Shown here: in pieces, positions 1 through 5,595 of the stretch | Numbering within the stretch: the stretch's first letter is position 1 | Layout of the letters: each line of letters starts with the position of its first letter | Assembly (NCBI GenBank): GCA_947478655.1 | Contig: CANJWU010000083.1 | Coordinates: 1 to 5,595, forward strand | Direction: 5' to 3' | Length of the DNA: 5,595 bases | From: Sphingobacteriales bacterium | GTDB taxonomy: Bacteria; Bacteroidota; Bacteroidia; Sphingobacteriales; Sphingobacteriaceae | Translations under genes and position numbers: made by a program | Notes under the pieces: generated by a model | What the model was told of the DNA's origin: nothing | Databases searched by the model: none | Seen by the model: the letters and a program-made list of their open reading frames with translations, nothing else

Positions 1-806
1 CCCGAAGCTTTTTTCCATTCTTCTACACGAAAGGCCACCAAATAACGACCCACTTTAGTAGGAATAAAATTGATAATACCTGTTTTGATATTCATCGTTA
101 AATCGGGTACGCCATCAATATTATTATAATATAAATTGTATCCTGGTGCGTAATCGATTAATGTGAAAGGCTTAGTTGTACCAGAAGCATAAGATTGTGC
201 AACATAGTAAACCATTGAGTCGCCGTTAGGATCCACTATATTCCAATTTAAAGTATAAGGTTTACCCACGCAAAAGAAAGCGAGTGGCGCTTTTCTAAAC
301 TCTGGAGAAGAATTAAATCGTGTTGGTGCAGTAGAATTTAAACGCGGAAACTCCATGGTAAAAACAATACCCGCACCAGAAGAATTCAATACATTGGTTA
401 CACCGGGGTTTCTGCAACACTCTCCACTAGAAACATAATATCCAGTAGCAGAGTTAAATGCCGACAAGTTAATTGATGCAGATTCGTAGGTCCACTTTTC
501 TATTTTCAAATCGGCTCCCGGAGGCGGACAATCTTTTGGGTCGTAGGCTATAGCCACTTGTGAAATTTTGTTCACCGTCATAGTAGACGTAGGCGCTGCA
601 CTATTATCTGAATTCTTATAAATACCAAAATTATATGAATTAGCTAAAGTAATACCAGTTACGTCTCTGTATGCTACTAATCTAAATTTATATAAATCAT
701 TTCCTAAAGAAATTAAAGTCATATCATAACCCACACAATGGGAAGCTTTGGCTGTTCCAGAGAAAAGAAATAAAACTAATGAAAACAGGTAAATTATTTT
801 TTTCAT
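1..806 (-). CDS. Secreted adhesin-like protein, N-terminal part (cut by window edge)
   Basis: 268 complete codons are visible; the gene runs off the left edge. The ATG at 806-804 opens a clear Sec signal peptide (MKKIIYLFSLVLFLFSGTAKA, likely cleavage after residue 21) followed by SHCVGYDM. The mature part matches, by eye, the N-terminal module common in large Bacteroidota surface proteins: a 'YKFRLVAYRDVTG' strand (residues 39-51), an ECCRNPG motif (129-135), an NSSPEF motif (165-170), a C-x-G-K-P segment (179-183), an Asp-rich DPNGDSMVYY stretch (192-201) and a 'TGIINFIPTKVGRYLVAFRVEEW' type end (242-264). The larger gene just upstream carries a diverged version of the same module, so the two are probably paralogues. 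The 66-bp gap and shared strand allow co-transcription. The upstream leader is A/T-rich with no Shine-Dalgarno, as usual in this phylum. The binding target is unknown. The C-terminal sorting domain expected of such proteins would lie outside the window. Confidence 0.85.
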   Translation of the reverse strand, partial: MKKIIYLFSLVLFLFSGTAKASHCVGYDMTLISLGNDLYKFRLVAYRDVTGITLANSYNFGIYKNSDNSAAPTSTMTVNKISQVAIAYDPKDCPPPGADLKIEKWTYESASINLSAFNSATGYYVSSGECCRNPGVTNVLNSSGAGIVFTMEFPRLNSTAPTRFNSSPEFRKAPLAFFCVGKPYTLNWNIVDPNGDSMVYYVAQSYASGTTKPFTLIDYAPGYNLYYNNIDGVPDLTMNIKTGIINFIPTKVGRYLVAFRVEEWKKAS

Positions 807-824
807 AAAAATTGTTTTTAATAA

Positions 825-845
825 ATCGTATAATACAAATACGAT
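825..845. repeat. Short inverted repeat between the two adhesin genes
   Basis: A perfect 7-bp inverted repeat, ATCGTAT (825-831) and ATACGAT (839-845), with a 7-base AT-only-but-one loop, lies in the 66-bp gap between the two minus-strand genes. It has no long T-tract in the minus direction (TTATTAAAAAC follows), so it is a poor terminator. It could be an operator, an mRNA-processing or stabilising hairpin in an operon, or chance in AT-rich DNA. A degenerate -7-like CGTATTTG overlaps the first arm on the minus strand but lacks the conserved TA. Confidence 0.4.
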
Positions 846-872
846 GCCAATGTTATATTATTCTATTTTTTA

Positions 873-3800
873 CTAACGTTTTACAGCTATGGTGCCTTTA
901 ACTAATAAGTTTTTTCGTCCAAGACCCGATGCATTCACTATATAAACGTAAGCACCTGGTAGCACTAATTCTCCGGTGGTATCTTTACCATCCCAAGTAA
1001 ATTTTGGATCGTCAGATTTAAATACTTCTACTCCCCATCTATTGAAAATGCTAATTTCGAATTTATCAACGTTTGTATAGAATACACTTAAACTAGCATT
1101 ATCTTGTCCTCCTGGACTAAAAATTTCTGGAACATAAACTAATGTTCTGTTATCGTCACAAACCCTTACATTTTTAGTTTTACTAACAATACAATTTGAA
1201 TCGTTGATAACAGATAAAGTAACTAAATAATAGATAGAACCATTTGCATAGAAATGGATTGGATTTGCAACTGTATCTGATAAATTATCATCACCAGACC
1301 AAACATACCTAAAGTTATTACCACCATTAATACTACCCGTTACACTTGAGATAAATTGCGTGAATTTGCCTTTGCAATTCAATGAATCTACCCAGAAATC
1401 GATATCTGGTTGGTTAAACAATTTGATGATCGTATCTTTTTTAGTCCAACATCCTGTATTTTTATCATTGATTTTTAACTGAATTCTATAATATCCATCG
1501 CCCGGAGGGAAAACATAATTCACTGTTTTTGTAGTAAAATTCAAAGTGTTATTTGGAATCACATCTGGATATTCATTGATAGTCCATTCCCATGCAGTAT
1601 CCACACCAGAGAAAATGGTAGGGAACATGACTATAGGTTCTCCAGCACATTTTGTATTAATTACAATGTCATAATCCATTGGAGGACGAACGGTAATATC
1701 TTTTCTTATTACGGTATTACATCCATTGATTGGATCTGAAACAGTTATGATTACTGTTTTAGGACCAGCAAATTTGTAGATATGAATTGGAAAACGATCT
1801 GTTGAAATTGTGTTCGCATCTAATTCCCATAAATAGGTAAAACTATTGGTATCCGAATTTGGCGCAAACTTTAAAGTAAAATCTACTGGGTCGCCAATAC
1901 AAACTGAGTCTGGATCGAACTTAACGGCAGGAGAAATTTTAAATGATTTACTTCCAGAACCTGAACATCCTTTAGCATCTTCTATGTCTACACGTAAATC
2001 TACAAACCTACGACCGGCTAATTTTGTGGCTGGCATTTCGTAACCACCTTGATAAATTAAAGATCCTGTAGTGTTATCATACCATTGAACCGTATTAAAC
2101 GGTAGCGTTAAGAAATAAGGTTTTATTTTTATGGTATCTTCCTGAGAAACACACATACTGGTGTCGCCAAGAATCTCTACATATGGCTCGCCAGTTTGGA
2201 TCGTGTCTTTTAAAATAGTTTCGCACCCATTTACATCGATTACTCTTAATTGCACACCGAATTTTCCGCGACCTAAACCACCGCCACCATCAGAAGCAAA
2301 AATCCATTTAGTTGGATTGACTAAATTTAATGAATCGTAGGTAAGTGTCATTAATCCATTATCACCTGTCCATTCATAAAATTGAATGTGGGGTGTAGTT
2401 GGACTGACCAATGCGGTTAAATTAATAATAGAACCTGGACATGCGGAATCGTGAACTAATTTTACATCTGGCAAAGGCCAAACTAAAACAGAATCTGAAA
2501 TATCTATTCGGCAACCTTTAGAATCTATTACAGTAAAAGTAAATTTCTTTACGCCAGGAGTTGGATAAGTATAACTCACCGTATCGTTGTTACCAGCTGC
2601 AAAGCCTTCATAGCCTAACCATCTTACAGTAGTATATGGAGGAATACCTCCGTATAAGGTATCTAAGTAAAACTGTGTTGGTGTACCTAAACAAACGGTG
2701 TCATAATGAAATGCCGCAGTTATTTTTTGATGGAAAATAGTATCAATTGTGGAAACAGAATTACACTTGATGGTATCATAGCTTTCCACTTTATAATAGG
2801 TTGTATCATTACATAAATTATAATTATCAATTGCAGAAGTATTGGTGGTATCTCCATCTCCATCTATAATGGGCACCCAAGTATATGGGTTGATGGTTTC
2901 ACTTCTATAAACAGTATAACCTTTATTAGATGAAAATTTAAAAGAGCGGATGCCGTTCCATACTAACCTTGCTTGATTACTTCTAGCAAAATTTGCCGTC
3001 AATCTCATTGGACGAACTGGATACACTTCGTCGTCTACCCCACATAAATTTACTGCGCGCACATAATATTCGGATGTATCTCCTTTAGGTGGATTAAAAT
3101 CAATATAATCATATAGTTTTCTATTCGTAGTAGAATGGATCATTATATTATCTCTATATATTTCATAGCGCACAAAGGTATTGGTGTCGCCTGAAGAAAT
3201 ACCCCAACTTAGAAATACATTTTTAGTTTCTTGGTTATAAGTTATACATTTAATTGGAGGAGATAAATAAAAATTAGGCGGCATAATATTGACCGCAAAA
3301 GTTCTAATGGTTTTTGCTGGTACACGGCAAAAATTATCTTTCGCAGAGACAACGAAATTATATAAACTAGATTCTAATCCATTACAATTATCTGCCTTGT
3401 CTAAGTTAGAGCATTTAGTAGGCCAATATAACCAGACCGTATCGTTAAATTGTGCACCAAAATTATAACCATATCCAAAAATTTCACCCGGTACATTTTG
3501 AATAGGAACAGGTTTCACATTATCTGTAAAATTGTAAGTAAAACTATTTTTCTTTCTAGATAACATAGCACATGGTGGAAATGGACAACCCAAAAGCGTG
3601 TCTGCGTTTAGCGAACCCATGGCAATTCCATTTACGGTAAGGTCAATACTTTGTGGACTTAAACCCGCACCTGCACCAGCGAGCGAGTCGCGAATAACAA
3701 TGGGTATGCGTAAGGTATTACCAGCAGTGACTTCTATGTAATTTGATTTACCTCCAGCAAACGGAGGATAAACTGTAGGAAAACGATTGGTATTTTGATT

Positions 3801-4778
3801 TGCATTTGGTACAAGAATTACTACTTGAAAATCTCGGAAAACCTCTGAAACTTTTTGATCACATTTGTAAGAAGAAACTTTAATTACAGAACAAAATGCA
3901 CCCGCTGTTAATGGCTTAAATTTAAATTCTCCAGTTGCATGATTATAGGTGTATTGACTTGATGATAATGCAAAAGGATTATTTTTATTGTACACATCGT
4001 AGTTCAACCAAATTTCTGCAGGATCTTGTTTAACATTAGGATTCAAACCAGGATCTACGATAGGGTCATCCAAATCGTAGTATAAATTATCTAAGTCTAA
4101 ATCGATCGCATTGTTATTAAAAATAAAATCTTGTCCTGAAGTATAAAGCAATGATGCAGGCGATTCGGTAAATGTGGGTGCGTTATCAAAACAAGAAGCA
4201 ATTGGTTTTGCAGTGGTCGAACCATTTGGATAAAATGGATACATATTGGTTATTAAAACCATTGATCCACCTACAATATTATCAGATGGATTTCTTGCAT
4301 TTTGATCCCAAGTAAAACGAATAGGTGTATTGGCGTCTGTTGGAGGAGCAATGCCATCAAAATCGATGATGCCAGTTTCATAAACGTGTTTTTCTACCGC
4401 GCCTTTTTCTCCTGCAGCACAGTTAAGCGGATCTGAAGTTGGATAGGAACAAGTTGGAGAAATATCTTTTTGAGAAACTCTTGTTAATTTTATAGATTGA
4501 TTGTTAGCTGTTGGTGCATTAAGCAATCCAACATTTTTAGTGGTACTCAGCACCCCATTCATGTTCCAAACTTTTAATTCGTCTGTTGCACCTAAACAAC
4601 CTACACAACCGGTACAATCGCGATATACGACAACCGTAAATTTATATTTTTGGATACCGCCAACATTCACGCATTTCCATGTAATTTCACCACCTAATAA
4701 ATGGGAAGCTTGTGAAGAATTTACATTTGCAGTGATGAAAATGCTTAGCAATAAAAGAATTCGAAGTATGCTCTTCAT
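873..4778 (-). CDS. Large secreted PKD-repeat adhesin-like protein with gliding-associated (T9SS type B) C-terminal domain
   Basis: A 1301-residue surface protein. Residues 1-24 form a signal peptide (MKSILRILLLLSIF..., cleavage probably at SQA|SHLLGG). Residues 25 to about 325 form the 'SHLLGGEI' module with a YKFTVVVYRDCTG strand and an Asp-rich IDLDLDNLYYDLDDP stretch (225-239) that may bind calcium (inference). About 325-505 is unassigned beta-rich sequence. About 509-669 holds two fibronectin III-like stretches (FLSW...YEIYRD...YYVRAV and ARLVW...YTVYRSE...YYKVES). About 687-1206 holds roughly six PKD-like repeats, each with a Cys near both ends. Residues 1214-1301 are the CHU_C / gliding motility-associated C-terminal domain, with FNRWGVEVF, WDGKDTTG, PGAYVYIV and the closing KGTIAVKR. 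By family knowledge, such C-termini direct export by the type IX system, often with a PorP/SprF-like partner; no partner gene is in the window. The same frame extends upstream to a TTG at 4826, but that would put the -7 promoter element inside the gene, and the ATG at 4778 directly opens the signal peptide, so I use 4778. The ligand is unknown. Confidence 0.92.
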   Translation of the reverse strand: MKSILRILLLLSIFITANVNSSQASHLLGGEITWKCVNVGGIQKYKFTVVVYRDCTGCVGCLGATDELKVWNMNGVLSTTKNVGLLNAPTANNQSIKLTRVSQKDISPTCSYPTSDPLNCAAGEKGAVEKHVYETGIIDFDGIAPPTDANTPIRFTWDQNARNPSDNIVGGSMVLITNMYPFYPNGSTTAKPIASCFDNAPTFTESPASLLYTSGQDFIFNNNAIDLDLDNLYYDLDDPIVDPGLNPNVKQDPAEIWLNYDVYNKNNPFALSSSQYTYNHATGEFKFKPLTAGAFCSVIKVSSYKCDQKVSEVFRDFQVVILVPNANQNTNRFPTVYPPFAGGKSNYIEVTAGNTLRIPIVIRDSLAGAGAGLSPQSIDLTVNGIAMGSLNADTLLGCPFPPCAMLSRKKNSFTYNFTDNVKPVPIQNVPGEIFGYGYNFGAQFNDTVWLYWPTKCSNLDKADNCNGLESSLYNFVVSAKDNFCRVPAKTIRTFAVNIMPPNFYLSPPIKCITYNQETKNVFLSWGISSGDTNTFVRYEIYRDNIMIHSTTNRKLYDYIDFNPPKGDTSEYYVRAVNLCGVDDEVYPVRPMRLTANFARSNQARLVWNGIRSFKFSSNKGYTVYRSETINPYTWVPIIDGDGDTTNTSAIDNYNLCNDTTYYKVESYDTIKCNSVSTIDTIFHQKITAAFHYDTVCLGTPTQFYLDTLYGGIPPYTTVRWLGYEGFAAGNNDTVSYTYPTPGVKKFTFTVIDSKGCRIDISDSVLVWPLPDVKLVHDSACPGSIINLTALVSPTTPHIQFYEWTGDNGLMTLTYDSLNLVNPTKWIFASDGGGGLGRGKFGVQLRVIDVNGCETILKDTIQTGEPYVEILGDTSMCVSQEDTIKIKPYFLTLPFNTVQWYDNTTGSLIYQGGYEMPATKLAGRRFVDLRVDIEDAKGCSGSGSKSFKISPAVKFDPDSVCIGDPVDFTLKFAPNSDTNSFTYLWELDANTISTDRFPIHIYKFAGPKTVIITVSDPINGCNTVIRKDITVRPPMDYDIVINTKCAGEPIVMFPTIFSGVDTAWEWTINEYPDVIPNNTLNFTTKTVNYVFPPGDGYYRIQLKINDKNTGCWTKKDTIIKLFNQPDIDFWVDSLNCKGKFTQFISSVTGSINGGNNFRYVWSGDDNLSDTVANPIHFYANGSIYYLVTLSVINDSNCIVSKTKNVRVCDDNRTLVYVPEIFSPGGQDNASLSVFYTNVDKFEISIFNRWGVEVFKSDDPKFTWDGKDTTGELVLPGAYVYIVNASGLGRKNLLVKGTIAVKR
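876..1139 (-). other. Coding segment for the gliding-associated / T9SS type B C-terminal domain
   Basis: Encodes residues 1214-1301, starting VYVPEIFSPGGQDN and ending KGTIAVKR. The family pattern vYvPnaFtPNgDGxND...IyNRWGxxvFxt...WDGxxxG...pxGvYxYxv...kGtvxLiR is easily followed. The Asn-Gly-Asp-Gly-x-Asn-Asp loop is degenerate here (GGQDNAS). In the family, this domain is the signal for translocation across the outer membrane by the type IX system. Confidence 0.85.
1161..2720 (-). repeat. Protein-level array of about six PKD-like repeats within the large adhesin
   Basis: This segment encodes residues about 687-1206. Repeat starts resemble 'DSVCxGxPVDFTL' and repeat ends resemble 'VxDxxGC'. 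First-Cys residues are 696, 780, 876, 960, 1044 and 1135 (spacing 84, 96, 84, 84, 91); second-Cys residues are 756, 852, 938, 1020, 1110 and 1196. The units align at protein level only: there is no obvious DNA identity, so the amplification is old. PKD domains usually act as extended beta-sandwich spacers or binding modules on the cell surface. Exact domain boundaries are approximate. Confidence 0.75.
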
Positions 4779-4801
4779 AGGTTTAAATTTTGACCAAATG
4801 T

Positions 4802-4809
4802 CAAATATA
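4802..4809 (-). promoter_or_regulatory. Bacteroidota -7 promoter element (TATATTTG) for the large adhesin gene
   Basis: On the minus strand this reads TATATTTG, an exact match to the Bacteroidota TAnnTTTG -7 element. It ends 23 bases before the ATG at 4778, giving a short A/T-rich leader of about 15-20 bases without Shine-Dalgarno (AAATTTAAACCT before the ATG). The -33 half is weak: the nearest TTTG (4827-4824 on minus) is only 14 bases upstream, shorter than the usual 19 or so. The element overlaps the in-frame extension from 4826, which argues against that longer start. Confidence 0.65.
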
Positions 4810-4999
4810 AACAATTTTAGTGCCAAAAAAAGCGGTTTTGAAAGAAGTTTATTAACAAAACTGTAACATTAAATTTTTGAAGCTCAATTAAGTACCATGC
4901 CATCTGTCGGCTTTAGTAAAATTTATAAATAAAAGTGCAGTTTTGAAGGCTAAAAGCATATTTTTTTATTTTTTTTAGCTAAAACTCATTAATTTTTCC
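4810..4999. other. Intergenic region between the adhesin gene and tRNA-Arg
   Basis: Very AT-rich spacer between divergently transcribed units (adhesin on minus, tRNA-Arg on plus). It contains the upstream part of the adhesin promoter and a long T-run (4961-4976) before the tRNA. A weak GCTAAAA/TTTTAGC inverted repeat (4949-4955 and 4973-4979, 17-base loop) is visible. I see no gene, terminator or clear regulator site. Confidence 0.5.
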
Positions 5000-5007
5000 G
5001 TTATTTG
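5000..5007 (+). promoter_or_regulatory. Possible degenerate -7 element for tRNA-Arg
   Basis: GTTATTTG ends 12 bases before the tRNA-Arg 5' end, a position similar to the strong -7 element of tRNA-Ser (9 bases before). It keeps the TTTG half but lacks the TA at the start, and no TTTG lies at the proper -33 distance. It is a candidate mainly because of its position. Confidence 0.3.
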
Positions 5008-5019
5008 CGTCCGTTAATT

Positions 5020-5093
5020 GGTTCGGTAGCTCAGCTGGATAGAGCAACGGTTTTCTAAACCGTAGGTCATAGGTTCGAATCCTATCCGGACTA
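5020..5093 (+). tRNA. tRNA-Arg, anticodon TCT
   Basis: A complete 74-base cloverleaf. The acceptor GGTTCGG (5020-5026) pairs with CCGGACT (5086-5092), with G-U pairs at positions 1 and 4. The D stem is GCTC/GAGC (5029-5032, 5042-5045). The anticodon stem is ACGGT/ACCGT around loop TTTCTAA, with anticodon TCT at 5054-5056, which reads AGA (and AGG by wobble). The variable loop is 5 bases. The T stem is ATAGG/CCTAT around TTCGAAT, and the discriminator is A5093. CCA is not encoded (CAAA follows), so CCA must be added enzymatically. A rho-independent terminator follows 10 bases later, so it is transcribed alone or as the last gene of a unit. Confidence 0.97.
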
Positions 5094-5103
5094 CAAATAG
5101 TAC

Positions 5104-5133
5104 AAAACCTTCCCCTATCGGAAGGTTTTTTTT
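5104..5133 (+). terminator. Rho-independent terminator of tRNA-Arg
   Basis: A perfect 10-bp stem AAAACCTTCC (5104-5113) / GGAAGGTTTT (5120-5129) with loop CCTATC, continuing into an eight-T run (5126-5133). It begins 10 bases after the tRNA 3' end and separates this tRNA from the independently promoted tRNA-Ser. Confidence 0.9.
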
Positions 5134-5204
5134 ATTTTAAGCATTATTTTTGTTCGCTAACACTCTTGTAATTAGCTTTAATTTAGCTTAAAATCAAGAT
5201 TTTT

Positions 5205-5235
5205 TTTGGAGGTCGTATCGGAAATACTATATTTG
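5205..5235 (+). promoter_or_regulatory. Textbook Bacteroidota promoter of tRNA-Ser
   Basis: TTTG (5205-5208), 19-base spacer, then TATATTTG (5228-5235): both halves match the TTTG / TAnnTTTG consensus used by the primary sigma factor of this phylum, with the preferred spacing. The -7 element ends 9 bases before the mature tRNA-Ser, so transcription should start a few bases upstream of it with almost no 5' leader to trim. Confidence 0.85.
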
Positions 5236-5244
5236 CAACCCGCC

Positions 5245-5331
<87 letters not shown>

Positions 5332-5339
5332 CAAGCTTT

Positions 5340-5374
5340 AAGCCCAATTCTGAAAGAATTGGGCTTTTTGTTTT
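5340..5374 (+). terminator. Rho-independent terminator of tRNA-Ser
   Basis: A perfect 12-bp stem AAGCCCAATTCT (5340-5351) / AGAATTGGGCTT (5355-5366) with a GAA loop, followed by a T-rich tail TTTTTGTTTT to 5374. It is also the left unit of the larger inverted repeat at 5332-5461. Confidence 0.9.
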
Positions 5375-5414
5375 AAAAAAAATCTTGAAACGCCAGTTTC
5401 AAAAGGTTTTTTTT

Positions 5415-5450
5415 AAAACAAAAAGACCCCAAGCTGCGCAGCAGCTTGGG
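5415..5450 (-). terminator. Minus-strand rho-independent terminator (right unit of the inverted duplication)
   Basis: On the minus strand, CCCAAGCTGC / GCAGCTTGGG (5450-5441 and 5437-5428) pairs perfectly over 10 bp with a TGC loop and is followed by GTC and the T-rich tail TTTTTGTTTT (5424-5415). It would stop transcripts coming leftward from beyond the window, making the element a two-way insulator between that unit and tRNA-Ser. Which gene it serves lies outside the window. Confidence 0.75.
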
Positions 5451-5461
5451 CTTAAAGCTTG

Positions 5462-5595
5462 AACCTCCAAAGGTGCCTAAGGGATCAGCGAAGCGAAGCG
5501 AGCTAATCCCGAAAGCAGCGCAGCTGCAAAAAACACAGCTCCTTGAAAATCAAACCATAAGCAGCTATTTAAAAAAAAGAATTGCGTCCACCATA
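5462..5595. other. Gene-free, hairpin-rich tail at the window edge
   Basis: No convincing gene. Small stem-loops follow one another: ACCT/AGGT (5463-5466, 5471-5474), the 5481-5510 hairpin, and GCAGC/GCTGC (5515-5519, 5523-5527, loop GCA). The part up to about 5527 is clearly richer in G and C than the adhesin genes and the tRNA spacers. The last 60 bases return to AT-rich sequence with an eight-A run. On the minus strand one frame stays open from the edge to a TAG at 5479-5477 (38 codons), but its content looks like translated hairpins rather than a protein. Confidence 0.5.
5481..5510. repeat. Stem-loop with three tandem AGCGA pentamers
   Basis: GGGAT-C-AGC (5481-5489) pairs with GCT-A-ATCCC (5502-5510) with one C/A mismatch, enclosing a loop made largely of the tandem pentamers AGCGA at 5487-5491, 5492-5496 and 5497-5501. 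No T-run follows on either strand, so it is not a standard terminator. It may be an intergenic repeat family member or an RNA structure; the function is unknown. Confidence 0.55.

Larger units (their letters stand above)
5332..5461. repeat. 130-bp inverted duplication of a terminator unit
   Basis: Two copies of one terminator-like unit face each other. The outer arms, CAAGCTTTAAGCCCAA (5332-5347) and its exact complement (5446-5461), match over 16 bp. The inner arms, CTTTTTGTTTTAAAAAAAA (5364-5382) and its exact complement (5407-5425), match over 19 bp. At the centre, TTGAAAC/GTTTCAA (5385-5391, 5396-5402) forms a 7-bp stem with loop GCCA. Between outer and inner arms the two copies differ: the left has TTCTGAAAGAA and the right (read on minus) has GCTGCTGCGCAGC, yet each forms its own hairpin with the flanking CCCAA/TTGGG. 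The left boundary is the base right after the tRNA-Ser. No coding sequence or target-site duplication is visible, so it is not an obvious insertion sequence. Confidence 0.9.

Noticed and set aside
1846..2043. 65-codon plus-strand open frame
   Set aside because: It lies antisense to the PKD region of the large adhesin, with no promoter or recognisable protein features.
4501..4866. 121-codon plus-strand open frame
   Set aside because: It lies antisense to the adhesin 5' end and runs through its promoter; its composition reflects the opposite strand's codons.
4948..4980. Possible terminator GCTAAAA/TTTTAGC ahead of tRNA-Arg
   Set aside because: The stem is weak and AT-rich with a 17-base loop, and no T-run follows it.
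5332..5461. Insertion sequence or MITE
   Set aside because: The inverted arms look like a duplicated terminator, no flanking target-site duplication is seen, and there is no transposase-like end motif that I recognise.
5477..5593. 38-codon open frame on the minus strand reaching the window edge, hydrophobic
   Set aside because: It overlaps several hairpins and AGCGA repeats, has base composition unlike the real genes here, and no start is visible. It could only be revived if the sequence to the right continues the frame.

Overview
The window looks like a chromosomal piece of an AT-rich member of the Bacteroidota, probably a gliding or T9SS-bearing lineage. Three things point that way. The large gene ends in a gliding motility-associated (CHU_C, T9SS type B) C-terminal domain. 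Two genes carry the phylum's unusual TAnnTTTG -7 promoter element. There are no Shine-Dalgarno-like leaders. The genus cannot be read from the sequence.

The left four fifths (1-4778, minus strand) hold two tandem genes for secreted, adhesin-like surface proteins. In transcription order, the first (4778-873, 1301 aa) has a signal peptide, an N-terminal 'ASHxxGG' module, a middle region with two fibronectin III-like stretches, about six PKD-like repeats and the C-terminal secretion domain. After a 66-bp gap containing a small hairpin comes the second gene (806 to the left edge, 268 codons visible). It has its own signal peptide and a diverged copy of the same N-terminal module. The pair is probably an old duplication whose products are exported by Sec, then the type IX system, to the cell surface.

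The right fifth (4779-5595) has no convincing protein gene. It holds a divergent promoter region, tRNA-Arg(TCT) with a terminator, a textbook Bacteroidota promoter driving tRNA-Ser(GCT), and a 130-bp imperfect palindrome that starts at the base after the tRNA-Ser. The palindrome consists of two oppositely oriented copies of one terminator-like unit (CAAGCTTTAAGCCCAA, variable stem top, TTGGG, T-tract and A-tract) whose hairpin tops differ in sequence. A more GC-rich, hairpin-rich tail with three AGCGA pentamers follows to the window edge.

I see no defence system, CRISPR array, transposase or integrase. The inverted terminator pair is the most unusual structure here. The adhesin genes belong to recognisable families.
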